NCBI RefSeq assembly: GCF_007859945.1
Contig: NZ_SJPQ01000001.1
Location: forward strand, 1,886,489-1,950,488
Source: Pseudobythopirellula maris
Lineage (GTDB): Bacteria > Planctomycetota > Planctomycetia > Pirellulales > Lacipirellulaceae
Reading direction: 5' to 3'
DNA: 64,000 nt
This document shows, one piece after another, positions 54,719 to 64,000 of this stretch. The notes under the pieces were generated by a model, which was not told the DNA's origin, searched no databases, and saw only the letters and a list, made by a program, of their open reading frames with translations. The first letter of the stretch is position 1; each line of letters opens with the position of its first letter. The position numbers and the translations under genes are program-made.

Positions 54719-55849
54719 ATGCTCGAAACCACCGTGCGACGCCCCCTCCTGCTCGTGGTCGTCTTGCTGACCGCCACCGCGGGCCTGCCCCTCCTCGCCG
54801 CGGCGCAGGAGCCCTCCGATGCGTTGCTGCTCTCCGAGATGATCTACGAAGAGGCGCCGTACCCTTCTTGCCACGCCTCGACGATCGAAGAGATCGATGG
54901 CGGGCTGATCGCCGCCTGGTTTGGCGGCACGCACGAGCGGCACCCGGACGTCGGCATCTGGGTGGCGCGCAAGATCGACGGCGCCTGGAGCGAGCCGGTC
55001 GAAGTGGCCAACGGGGTGGAGTCGCCCGAGGTGCGTTACCCCACCTGGAACCCGGTGCTGTTCCAGCCGAGCGAGGGGCCGCTCCAGTTGTTCTACAAGG
55101 TCGGCCCCACGCCGCGCGACTGGTGGGGCATGGTCGTCACGTCCGACGACAACGGCCAGAGCTGGTCGGAGCCCCGCCGCCTGCCCGACGATTGCCTCGG
55201 GCCGATCAAGAACAAGCCGATCGAGCGCGCCGATGGCGTGGTGCTCTGCCCTTCGAGCCACGAAGGGAACGACACCGGCTGGCGGGTCCACTTCGAGATG
55301 ACCGACGCCCATGCCAAGTCGTGGCGGCGGACCCCCTACGTGAACGACGGCCAGGAGATCCGCGCCATCCAGCCCAGCCTGCTCGACCACGGCGACGGCC
55401 GCCTGCAGGCGCTCGGCCGCACGCGTCACAGCGGAATCTTTACCGTTTGGTCGGAAGATGGCGGCGAGACGTGGGGAGAAATGTCGCTGCTCGACCTTCC
55501 GAACCCCAGCTCCGGGACCGACGCGGTTACACTCGCCGACGGCCGCCACCTGCTCGTTTACAACCACAACCCGAACTACAAGGGCCGCAGCCCGCTGAAC
55601 ATCGCGTTGTCCGAGAACGGCGTCGACTGGTCGGCCGCCCTGATGATCGAAGACAACCCCGAGATGGGATTCGCTTATCCCGCCGTGATCCAAACGGACG
55701 ACGGCCTGGTGCACGTCACCTACACCTGGGACCGCTTGCGGATCAAGCACGTGGTGATCGACCCCGCCAAACTCACGACGACGCCGATCGAGGGGAGCCA
55801 GTGGCCCGACTCGGTGACGCTTTCCACGCCCGCCGGCTCGCACGAATAG
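54719..55849 (+). CDS. BNR-repeat sialidase-like glycosidase, exported
   Basis: 376 residues from the ATG at 54719, which opens a signal peptide (residues ~9-30, 'LLLVVVLLTATAGLPLLAAA'). The chain is a six-bladed propeller of the BNR_2/GH33-like type with two Asp-boxes: 'SDDNGQSW' near 142 and 'SEDGGETW' near 245. Other blocks: 'GGTHERHPDVGIWVARK', 'PTWNPVLFQ', 'GPIKNKPIERADG'. It is directly followed by an SSS symporter and a DapA/NanA-family gene, a common planctomycete trio. It may release a sialic or other ulosonic acid; Kdo and Dha of rhamnogalacturonan II are alternatives. Substrate unproven. Confidence 0.8.
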   Translation: MLETTVRRPLLLVVVLLTATAGLPLLAAAQEPSDALLLSEMIYEEAPYPSCHASTIEEIDGGLIAAWFGGTHERHPDVGIWVARKIDGAWSEPVEVANGVESPEVRYPTWNPVLFQPSEGPLQLFYKVGPTPRDWWGMVVTSDDNGQSWSEPRRLPDDCLGPIKNKPIERADGVVLCPSSHEGNDTGWRVHFEMTDAHAKSWRRTPYVNDGQEIRAIQPSLLDHGDGRLQALGRTRHSGIFTVWSEDGGETWGEMSLLDLPNPSSGTDAVTLADGRHLLVYNHNPNYKGRSPLNIALSENGVDWSAALMIEDNPEMGFAYPAVIQTDDGLVHVTYTWDRLRIKHVVIDPAKLTTTPIEGSQWPDSVTLSTPAGSHE

Positions 55850-57388
55850 ATGCTCCCCACCGCCGACCTGATCGTGATGACGCTCTACCTGCTGGCCGTG
55901 GTCGGCATGGGGGCTTGGTTCGCGCGCAGCGGGCGCACGAGCGGCGAGTTCATGGTCGCCGGCGGCAAGATCCCCGGTTGGGCGGTGGGGCTGTCGATCT
56001 TCGGCACGTTCCTCTCGAGCAACACGTTCCTCGGCGTGCCGGGCAAGGCGTACGGCTCGAACTGGAACTCGTTCGTGTTCTCGCTCTCGCTGCCGCTGGC
56101 TGCATGGATTGCCGTGAAGGTCTTTGTGCCGTTCTACCGCGAGCACGGCCACGTCTCGGCTTACCACCACTTGGAGCAACGTTTCGGCGGCTGGGCCCGC
56201 ACGTACGGCGTCGTGTGCTACCTGCTCACCCAAGTGGCCCGCGTCGGCTCGGTGCTGTTCGGCGCGTCGCTGGCGCTGACGGCGCTCACCGGTTGGCCGC
56301 AGGCAGAGATCATCGTCGCGGCGGGCGTGCTGGTGACTCTCTACACGGTGCTCGGCGGCATGGAGGCGGTCATCTGGACCGATGTCGCCCAGTCGATCGT
56401 GCTCATGGTCGGCGCGGTGGCGCTGCTGGCGATGCTGCTCGGTGGCATGCCGGAGGGCCCCGGGCAGGCTTGGGAGATCGCCGTGGCCGAAGACAAGATG
56501 TCGCTCGGCTCGTTCGCTCTGGACCTGACGAGTTCGACCTTCTGGGTCGTGCTCTTCTACGGACTGTTCAGCAACCTCGGCAACTTCGGCATCGACCAGA
56601 GCTACGTGCAGCGCTACCACACGTCGCCGAGCGAGAGCGAGGCGCGGCGCAGCGTGTGGTTCGGGGCGCTGCTGTACGTGCCGGTTTCGCTGCTGTTCTT
56701 CGCGATCGGCACGGCGGCCTACGGCTACTATCAGACGCACCCGGCGATGCTCGCCGAGGTTCAGACTCAGGTCGCCGCGTCGGTGAACGCGACGGCCGAC
56801 GAGCCGGTCGGCGCCGCGGAGCTTTCGGCCGCCCAGATCGGCGACAAGGTGCTGCCGCACTTCATCGTGAAAGAGTTGCCGGTCGGCGCCACGGGGCTGT
56901 TGATCGCGGCGATCTTCGCGGCGGCGATGAGCAGCATCGACACGTCACTCAACAGCTCGGCCACGGTGCTGCTGCTCGACATCTACCAACGCTATTTCCG
57001 CCCCGACTGCGACGAGCGCGAATCGATGACTGTCCTCTACGCCGGCACCGCACTGGTGGGGGCGATCGGCGTCGGAGTCGCGCTCGCCATGATCGGCGTG
57101 AGCAGCGTGCTCGACGCCTGGTGGACCCTGTCGGGGGTCTTCTCCGGCGGCCTGATGGGGCTGTTCCTGCTGGGGCTGATCTCGCGTCGGGCGGGCAGCC
57201 CGGCGGCGGCCTGTGGCGTGACGATCGGGCTCGTGGTGATCGCCTGGGTGGCGTTGCCCGGCCATTTCCCGGAATGGTTGCGCAGCCCGCTGCACACACA
57301 AATGACCATCGTCGTTGGCACGCTGACGATTTTCTTCGTCGGCTTGCTGTTTTCGACTTTCCTCGAGAAAAAACGTTCCTACGCCTAG
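55850..57388 (+). CDS. Sodium:solute symporter (SSS family)
   Basis: A 512-residue membrane protein starting at the base after the upstream stop. About 13 helices are visible, starting 'LIVMTLYLLAVVGMGAWFA'. The family blocks 'GGKIPGWAVGLSIFGTFLSS', 'VLGGMEAVIWTDVAQSIVLM' and 'AAIFAAAMSSIDTSLNSSAT' (Na+ site) are present. It should import the sugar or sugar acid freed by the BNR protein. The DapA-family gene begins 16 bp later. Confidence 0.93.
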   Translation: MLPTADLIVMTLYLLAVVGMGAWFARSGRTSGEFMVAGGKIPGWAVGLSIFGTFLSSNTFLGVPGKAYGSNWNSFVFSLSLPLAAWIAVKVFVPFYREHGHVSAYHHLEQRFGGWARTYGVVCYLLTQVARVGSVLFGASLALTALTGWPQAEIIVAAGVLVTLYTVLGGMEAVIWTDVAQSIVLMVGAVALLAMLLGGMPEGPGQAWEIAVAEDKMSLGSFALDLTSSTFWVVLFYGLFSNLGNFGIDQSYVQRYHTSPSESEARRSVWFGALLYVPVSLLFFAIGTAAYGYYQTHPAMLAEVQTQVAASVNATADEPVGAAELSAAQIGDKVLPHFIVKELPVGATGLLIAAIFAAAMSSIDTSLNSSATVLLLDIYQRYFRPDCDERESMTVLYAGTALVGAIGVGVALAMIGVSSVLDAWWTLSGVFSGGLMGLFLLGLISRRAGSPAAACGVTIGLVVIAWVALPGHFPEWLRSPLHTQMTIVVGTLTIFFVGLLFSTFLEKKRSYA

Positions 57389-57404
57389 GATACAATAGAA
57401 GCCT

Positions 57405-58355
57405 ATGTCCGCCACGCTCAACAAAGTCCAAGGCGTCATCGTCCCGCTGGTGACCCCCCTGGCCGCCGCCGACGAGATCGACGCCCCCGGCCTGGGTCGG
57501 CTCGTCGAGCGTTTGCTCGTCGGCCGTGTCCATGGGCTGTTCGTGTGCGGCACGACGGGCGAGGGCCCCTCGCTCAGTTACCGCACGCGTCGCGAGCTCG
57601 TCGAGCTGGTCTGCCAGCAGGCAAGCGGCCGGGCGCCAGTGCTGGTGGGCGTGACCGACACGTCGCTCATCGAGTCGGTCGAGATGGCCGCCTTCGCCCA
57701 CGAGGCGGGCGCCGACGCGGTGGTGCTCGCCCCGCCCTGCTACTTCCCGATCGATCAGCAGGGGCTGATCCAATGGGCGCACAGGCTGGTCGAAGAGACG
57801 CCACTGCCGGTGATGCTCTACAACATGCCCGCGCTCACCAAGACGAACTTCGAGCCCGACACGGTCATTCGGCTGATGGAGGAGCCGCAGATCATCGGCC
57901 TGAAAGACAGCTCGGGCGATATGGACTATTTCGAGCACATGCGGGGCATCACCCGCGCGAGACCCGATTTCAGCCTGCTCACGGGCCCCGAGCACCTGCT
58001 GGGTCGCTCGGTCGCGATGGGAGGCGACGGCGGAGTTTGCGGCGGCGCGAACATTACGCCGAGTCTTTTCGTTGAACTGTACGAGGCGGCTTGCGCCGGC
58101 GACGCCCCCCGCGTCGCGTTGGCCGAGGAGCGCGTTCGCCAGCTGGCCGCGCTGTATCGGATCGGAACGAACCCGTCGATCTCGGTGATCCAGGGCGTCA
58201 AGGCGGCGCTCGGCCAGTTGGGCGTTTGCAGCGACCGCATGGCCGAGCCCTACGAGGGCCTCTGCCTCTCCGGCAAAGAGCAGGTCCGCACGATCCTCGA
58301 CTCACTCACACTCGATCCCGAGTCGGCCGCGTCGGGGGTGCGGGCGACCGTTTGA
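57405..58355 (+). CDS. DapA/NanA-family aldolase or dehydratase
   Basis: A 316-residue TIM-barrel enzyme of the dihydrodipicolinate synthase superfamily. The Schiff-base Lys167 ('[15 protein letters not shown]') and Tyr139 ('[11 protein letters not shown]') are present, as is '[15 protein letters not shown]' that binds the keto-acid carboxylate. Family members cleave sialic acid, 2-keto-3-deoxy acids, or synthesise dihydrodipicolinate. Its place behind a sialidase-like protein and SSS transporter argues for catabolic cleavage of a ulosonic or keto-deoxy acid to pyruvate plus an aldose, not lysine synthesis. Confidence 0.88.
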   Translation: MSATLNKVQGVIVPLVTPLAAADEIDAPGLGRLVERLLVGRVHGLFVCGTTGEGPSLSYRTRRELVELVCQQASGRAPVLVGVTDTSLIESVEMAAFAHEAGADAVVLAPPCYFPIDQQGLIQWAHRLVEETPLPVMLYNMPALTKTNFEPDTVIRLMEEPQIIGLKDSSGDMDYFEHMRGITRARPDFSLLTGPEHLLGRSVAMGGDGGVCGGANITPSLFVELYEAACAGDAPRVALAEERVRQLAALYRIGTNPSISVIQGVKAALGQLGVCSDRMAEPYEGLCLSGKEQVRTILDSLTLDPESAASGVRATV

Positions 58356-58372
58356 ATGGGAAGGACGGCGCC

Positions 58373-59419
58373 GTGCCCCGGCCCCGCCACACCGGCTTTA
58401 CGCTCGTCGAGTTGCTGGTCGTGATCGCGATCATCGGCATGCTCGTGGCCCTGCTGCTGCCGGCGGTGCAGGCGGCGCGCGAGTCGGCCCGCCGGGCGAC
58501 CTGCCGGCTGCACCTGCGCGACTTGGCGCTCGCCTCGCTGAACCACGAGTCGGCCCACGGGCGCCTGCCCACCGGGGGCTGGGGGTACCTTTGGGTCGGT
58601 GACGCCGAGCTGGGCTACGACAAGGGCCAACCCGGCGGCTGGGCCTTCAACCTGCTCGAGTACCTCGAAGAGGGCCCCCGGCGTGAACTCGGAGCCGGCA
58701 TGGTCAACGCCATTCTCGATCGCACCCCACCGAGCGACGCCACACGACAGGAGATGAGCCAACTGCTGAGCACCCCGGTCCCGATGCTGATGTGCCCCTC
58801 GCGGCGATTGCCGATCACGTACCCTTACACCGGTTCGGGCGCGCTTGGTTTGGCCTACAACGCGCCCGATTGCTTGCGAGACGAGTGCTTTGTTGTTCGT
58901 GGTGACTACCGGGCGAACTCTGGCAATCTCAACGACGGCGAGCAAACCGGCCCGAGTGCTCGACGCAAGAACATCGCAGCCTACAGATGGGCGTCGGAAT
59001 CAAATGCTTTCAAAACATCCGTGTACAACGGCGTGATTTTCCAGAGGAGCGAGGTGCGGATGGGCATGATCACCGACGGCGCCTCGCACACGCTGATGTT
59101 TGCCGAGAAAGCGATGTCGCCGAAGATTTACACCACGGGGCTCCACTCGTCGGACGACCAATGCGTTTACACGGGTCACGACCAAGACAACCAAGGGTGG
59201 GCGATCTGGCCGCCGGTTTGGGACTACGAAGTGCTCGACAGCAACGTCACGTTCCGCCGTCGCTTCGGTTCGGTCCACCGAACCGGCTGCCACGCCGTCA
59301 TGTGCGATGCTTCGGTCCGCACGATCGCCTACGACATCGACCCGCTGGTTTTTTTCGCGATTGGCAGCCGCGAGGAAGAATACCGCGATATCGACCTCCT
59401 TTACAGAACCCAGCAGTAG
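58373..59419 (+). CDS. DUF1559 pseudopilin-like protein
   Basis: 348 residues if the GTG at 58373 is used (AAGGA 8 nt before); a TTG at 58352 overlapping the DapA stop is an alternative. The N-terminal type IV prepilin signal '[20 protein letters not shown]' is cut after Gly and N-methylated. The C-terminal DUF1559 region ('[20 protein letters not shown]', '[20 protein letters not shown]') is typical. Planctomycetes carry many such proteins of unknown role, possibly surface fibres or glycan-binding. It is within the operon, 17 bp after the aldolase and 10 bp before PSCyt1. Confidence 0.9.
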   Translation: MPRPRHTGFTLVELLVVIAIIGMLVALLLPAVQAARESARRATCRLHLRDLALASLNHESAHGRLPTGGWGYLWVGDAELGYDKGQPGGWAFNLLEYLEEGPRRELGAGMVNAILDRTPPSDATRQEMSQLLSTPVPMLMCPSRRLPITYPYTGSGALGLAYNAPDCLRDECFVVRGDYRANSGNLNDGEQTGPSARRKNIAAYRWASESNAFKTSVYNGVIFQRSEVRMGMITDGASHTLMFAEKAMSPKIYTTGLHSSDDQCVYTGHDQDNQGWAIWPPVWDYEVLDSNVTFRRRFGSVHRTGCHAVMCDASVRTIAYDIDPLVFFAIGSREEEYRDIDLLYRTQQ

Positions 59420-59429
59420 AACAGACCCC

Positions 59430-62400
59430 ATGGCCGAGCGCGGCTTGAAATCACGAAGGCGTGAGACTCGCGGCTACCACGTTGTTTTGGCCGCGTTGGC
59501 GCTACTCCCGCTGGATGTCGCGGGTGCGCGGGGCGAGGGCCTCGACTACAACCAAGACGTGCGGCCGGTCCTCTCCGACGCCTGCTTCCACTGCCACGGC
59601 ACCGACCCCTCGACGCGCGAGGCCGACCTGCGGCTCGACCGCTGGGAATCGCACGCCGACTACGAGTTTTACGGCGCCGAGATGGCGATCGACCGCGACG
59701 ACCCGGAGTACAGCGCGCTGCTCGACCGCATCCGCTCGGACGACCCCGAGCACCAGATGCCCCCGCCCGAGTCGGGCAAAACGCTCTCCGACGAGGGCCG
59801 CGCGGTGCTCGAGCGGTGGGTCGCCGAGGGCGCCGAGTACCAGCCGCACTGGGCGTTCGCCGCACCCGAGCGGCCGCCGCTTCCGGACGTGGCTAAAGAC
59901 CCGTGGGTCCGCAACCCGATCGACGCGTTCGTGCTCGCGCGGCTCCGCGCGGAGGGGCTGGAGCCCTCGCCCCGCGCAGACGCCGAGACGCTGCGTCGCC
60001 GGCTCTGCCTCGACCTGGTCGGCCTGCCCCCCGCGTTCGACGCGGCGGTCGCCGCCGCGCCGATTCAAAGCGATGCGCAGTACGACCGGGCGGTCGAGCG
60101 GCTGCTGGCGTCTCCCCACTTCGGCGAGCGGTGGGGCCGAGATTGGCTCGACGCCGCCCGCTACGCCGACTCGAACGGTTACGAGAAAGACCGCCCCCGC
60201 GACGTGTGGCTGTACCGCGACTGGGTCATCCGCGCGATGAACGACGACATGCCGTACAGCCAGTTCGTCGTGAAGCAGGTCGCCGGCGATCTCTTGCCGA
60301 AGAAGAGCCAGGACAACCTCGTCGCCACGACCTTCCTGCGCAACTCGATGGTCAACGAGGAGGGGGGCATCGACCCCGAGCAGTTCCGCATGGAGGGGCT
60401 ATTCGACCGGATGGACGCGATCGGCAAGTCGGTCCTAGGCCTCACGCTGCAGTGCGCCCAATGCCACACGCACAAGTACGACCCGCTCACCCACACCGAC
60501 TACTTCCGCACGCTGGCGTTCCTCAACGGCGGCGTCGAGGCGAACGCCGTTGCCTACACCGACGAGGACCGCACGACAGTCGACCGCATCGAGAGCGAGA
60601 CCCGGCGCATCGAGCAGGAACTCGCTTCGTCGACCGCCGACTGGCGTGAGCGGCTCGCCGACTGGGAACGCGACCAGGCGGGCGGCGAGGGCCGCTGGAC
60701 CGTCGTCCGTCCCGAAGTCGACGGCACCGGCGGCCAGAAGCACTACCTGCAGGAGGACGGCTCGGTGCTGGCGCGAGGCTACGCCCCGTCGCAGATCACG
60801 ACCGAGTTCGCGGCTGTGATCGACTCGCCGCGCGTCACGGCGTTCCGGCTCGAGCTGATGACCGACCCGACGCTCCCCTACGGCGGTCCGGGCCGCTCGC
60901 TCAAGGGTCTCTGTGCGCTCTCGGAATTCAAAGTCGTTCTCAAAGGCGCCGACGGTCAACAGGACCGCGAGCTCGCGTTCGATCGGGCAACGGCCGATGT
61001 CAGCCCGCCGGTCGAGCCGCTCGCAGACATCTTCGACGACGGCAAAGACATCGAGCGTGTCACCGGGCCCGCGACGATGGCGATCGACGGCGACGAGGCC
61101 ACCGCCTGGGGCATCGACGTGGGGCCCGGCCGCAGCAACGTGTCGCGCAAGGCGGTCTTTGTTCTCAAAGAGCCGCTCGACGAGGCCGAGGGCCGCCGCG
61201 TCGTCTTCAAGCTCGTGCAGATGCACGGCCAAGACTACATGAAGGACATCTACTCCAACGGGCTCGGCCGGTTCCGGTTCTCGATCACCGACGACCCCAC
61301 GCCCAGCGCCGACCCCCTGCCCTTCGCCGTGCGGCGGGCGCTCACCAAACGGCCCGACGAGCGGAGCGACGAAGAAGACCGGCTTGTCTTCTCGCACTGG
61401 CGCACGGCGGTGGCCGAGTGGAAAGAAGCCAACGAGCGGATCGAGCGACTCGAGGAGGGTCGGCCTCAAGGGATGTCGCAATTGGTGATGCAACGCCGCG
61501 ACAAGCCGCGCGTGACGCACCGTCTCGACCGCGGCGAGTTCACCAAACCGGCCGAGGTGGTAGAGCCGGGCGTGCCGGCGTTCCTTCACTCGCTCGAGGT
61601 GGAGAACCCGACGCGGCTCGACTTCGCCCGCTGGCTCGTCGACCGCCGCTCGCCGACCACGGCGAGGACCATTGTGAACCGCGTGTGGCAGTCGTACTTC
61701 GGACAGGGGATCGTGGCGACGCCGGGCGACTTTGGCGCCCAGGGCGCCCCCCCCTCGCACCCCAAGTTGCTCGACTGGCTCGCCGTCGAGCTGATGGACA
61801 GCGGCTGGCGGCTGAAGCACCTGCACCGGCTGATCGTCGGGTCGGCGACCTACCAGCAATCGAGCGTGGTTAGCCCCGAGCTGCTCGAAGCCGACCCGAG
61901 CAACGCGTTGCTCACCCGCGGCGCCCGCTTCCGGGTCGACGCCGAGGTGGTCCGCGACGTCGCCCTCACGGCGAGCGGCCTGCTGAACCCCGCGCTCGGC
62001 GGCCCGGGCGTTTACCCGCCGGCGCCCGCCTTCCTGTTCAAGCAGCCGGTCAGCTTCGCGCCGAAGCCGTGGGACTTTGACCAGGACAACGACAAGTACC
62101 GCCGGGCGGTCTACACGTTCCGCTACCGCACGACGCTCTACCCGGTGTACCAGGCTTTCGACGCCCCCAGCGGCGACGTGTCGTGCGTGCGCCGCAACCG
62201 CTCGAACACCCCCCTGCAGGCGCTGGCGTTGCTCAACGAGGAGCTGTTCGTCGAGTGCGCCCAGAACCTAGCGGCAGAAACCCTCAGCCAGCCGCGTCTC
62301 GACGACGCCGAGCGGATCGCGTGGGTCTACGAGCGTTGCCTCGCCCGCGAGCCCGAGGCGCGAGAGTCGGCCGTGCTGACCGGTTTCCTCGACAATCAAC

Positions 62401-62543
62401 GCGAACGGTTCGCCGCGGGCGACGCCGACCCCAACGAGCTGGTCGGCGATGTGCCATCGGACGCCGAGCCGGTGGAGTTGGCCGCTTGGACCGCGCTGTC
62501 GCGCGTGGTGCTCAGCCTCGACGAGACGATTACAAAAGAATGA
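59430..62543 (+). CDS. PSCyt1/DUF1549/DUF1553 cytochrome, exported
   Basis: 1037 residues from the ATG at 59430, with a signal peptide ('HVVLAALALLPLDVAGARG'). The PSCyt1 haem motif is C52xxCH56 ('DACFHCHGTDPS'). DUF1549 follows ('WGRDWLDAARYADSNGYEKD', 'CAQCHTHKYDPLTH'), then a discoidin-like region (~450-620, 'VTAFRLELMTDPTLPYGGPG', 'ATMAIDGDEATAWGIDVGPG') and DUF1553 ('SPTTARTIVNRVWQSYFGQG', 'NTPLQALALLNEELFVECAQ'). Unlike the copy at 16984 it has no LamG insert. It is followed 107 bp later by a DUF1501 gene, the usual partner. Confidence 0.94.
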   Translation: MAERGLKSRRRETRGYHVVLAALALLPLDVAGARGEGLDYNQDVRPVLSDACFHCHGTDPSTREADLRLDRWESHADYEFYGAEMAIDRDDPEYSALLDRIRSDDPEHQMPPPESGKTLSDEGRAVLERWVAEGAEYQPHWAFAAPERPPLPDVAKDPWVRNPIDAFVLARLRAEGLEPSPRADAETLRRRLCLDLVGLPPAFDAAVAAAPIQSDAQYDRAVERLLASPHFGERWGRDWLDAARYADSNGYEKDRPRDVWLYRDWVIRAMNDDMPYSQFVVKQVAGDLLPKKSQDNLVATTFLRNSMVNEEGGIDPEQFRMEGLFDRMDAIGKSVLGLTLQCAQCHTHKYDPLTHTDYFRTLAFLNGGVEANAVAYTDEDRTTVDRIESETRRIEQELASSTADWRERLADWERDQAGGEGRWTVVRPEVDGTGGQKHYLQEDGSVLARGYAPSQITTEFAAVIDSPRVTAFRLELMTDPTLPYGGPGRSLKGLCALSEFKVVLKGADGQQDRELAFDRATADVSPPVEPLADIFDDGKDIERVTGPATMAIDGDEATAWGIDVGPGRSNVSRKAVFVLKEPLDEAEGRRVVFKLVQMHGQDYMKDIYSNGLGRFRFSITDDPTPSADPLPFAVRRALTKRPDERSDEEDRLVFSHWRTAVAEWKEANERIERLEEGRPQGMSQLVMQRRDKPRVTHRLDRGEFTKPAEVVEPGVPAFLHSLEVENPTRLDFARWLVDRRSPTTARTIVNRVWQSYFGQGIVATPGDFGAQGAPPSHPKLLDWLAVELMDSGWRLKHLHRLIVGSATYQQSSVVSPELLEADPSNALLTRGARFRVDAEVVRDVALTASGLLNPALGGPGVYPPAPAFLFKQPVSFAPKPWDFDQDNDKYRRAVYTFRYRTTLYPVYQAFDAPSGDVSCVRRNRSNTPLQALALLNEELFVECAQNLAAETLSQPRLDDAERIAWVYERCLAREPEARESAVLTGFLDNQRERFAAGDADPNELVGDVPSDAEPVELAAWTALSRVVLSLDETITKE

Positions 62544-62579
62544 TGACCAATTAAAGAGGCCGAAGGCCGATCAGGATCC

Positions 62580-62600
62580 CCCTCCCCTTCCAGGGGAGGG
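62580..62600. repeat. CCCTCCCCT/AGGGGAGGG hairpin
   Basis: A perfect 9-bp stem with a TCC loop lies between PSCyt1 and DUF1501 genes. It is the third locus of this hairpin type in the window (also 26665 and 42744-42817). The flanking GAGGCCGAAGGCC / GGCCTGCGGCCTC pair extends it. Confidence 0.75.
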
Positions 62601-62650
62601 AAATTACGACAGGCCTGCGGCCTCTGCGAATTCTTAGTGAGCATTGAACC

Positions 62651-64000
<1,350 letters not shown>

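Noticed and set aside
54494-56860. 788-residue antisense frame across the BNR and SSS genes
   Set aside because: Crosses the junction of two well-supported genes and has no recognisable domain or start context.

Overview
This window is GC-rich DNA from a planctomycete, most likely of the Pirellulales/Lacipirellulaceae type. Four things point there: two copies of the planctomycete-typical pair 'PSCyt1/DUF1549/DUF1553 cytochrome + Tat-exported DUF1501', a DUF1559 pseudopilin-like protein, a PEP-CTERM protein, and many exported glycosidases in place of a Sus-type system. No rRNA, tRNA, CRISPR array or intact transposase was seen.

Layout. (1) 1-8.5 kb: exported glycan-degrading enzymes: a GH130/43-like N-terminus, a GH106-type rhamnosidase, a GH2 and a PL1 pectate lyase. 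(2) 8.6-10.6 kb: a nitric-oxide module of flavohaemoglobin, Rrf2 regulator and small ScdA_N protein around nested palindromes. (3) 10.8-14.7 kb: an exported repeat protein overlapping a hybrid histidine kinase. (4) 14.7-20.2 kb: a palindromic MITE-like element, then DUF1501 and a LamG-containing PSCyt1 protein on the minus strand. (5) 20.2-22.2 kb: about 1 kb without a gene, then a PEP-CTERM protein and a strong terminator. (6) 22.4-31.3 kb, plus strand: DUF3826, PL1, an MGH1-like glycosidase, GH95 and GH127. (7) 31.4-53.9 kb, minus strand: about 22 kb of co-directional genes. At its head are a GntR and an AraC regulator. Then come a GH43-GH29 fusion, a FucI-like sugar isomerase, a split transketolase, an FGGY kinase, a ribose-type ABC importer with DUF2291, a RuBisCO-like protein, a DUF1537 kinase, an Asp/Glu-racemase-fold protein, a BASS transporter and a beta-helix lyase. 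(8) 54.7-64 kb, plus strand: BNR sialidase-like protein, SSS symporter, DapA/NanA-family aldolase, DUF1559, PSCyt1 and DUF1501.

How it may work together. The exported enzymes (PL1, GH106, GH2, GH95, GH127, GH43/GH29, beta-helix lyase) fit stripping of a complex pectin; rhamnogalacturonan II is one possible target. The minus-strand operon then looks like import and breakdown of a released sugar: importer, aldose-ketose isomerase, kinase, and a two-subunit transketolase able to cleave a ketose phosphate. The same operon holds a RuBisCO-like protein with all classical active-site residues, translationally coupled to a DUF1537 kinase; in known pathways this pair handles branched oxo-sugar acids such as 3-oxo-isoapionate. 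The best reading is a planctomycete locus for a branched pentose such as D-apiose, with parts of both the non-oxidative (isomerase/kinase/transketolase) and oxidative (kinase/RuBisCO-like) routes. The substrate is inference; the gene content is seen.

Intergenic DNA carries several palindromic families, including two copies of an ~85-bp element with 25-bp arms, a 156-bp MITE-like element and recurrent CCCTCCCC/GGGGAGGG hairpins.
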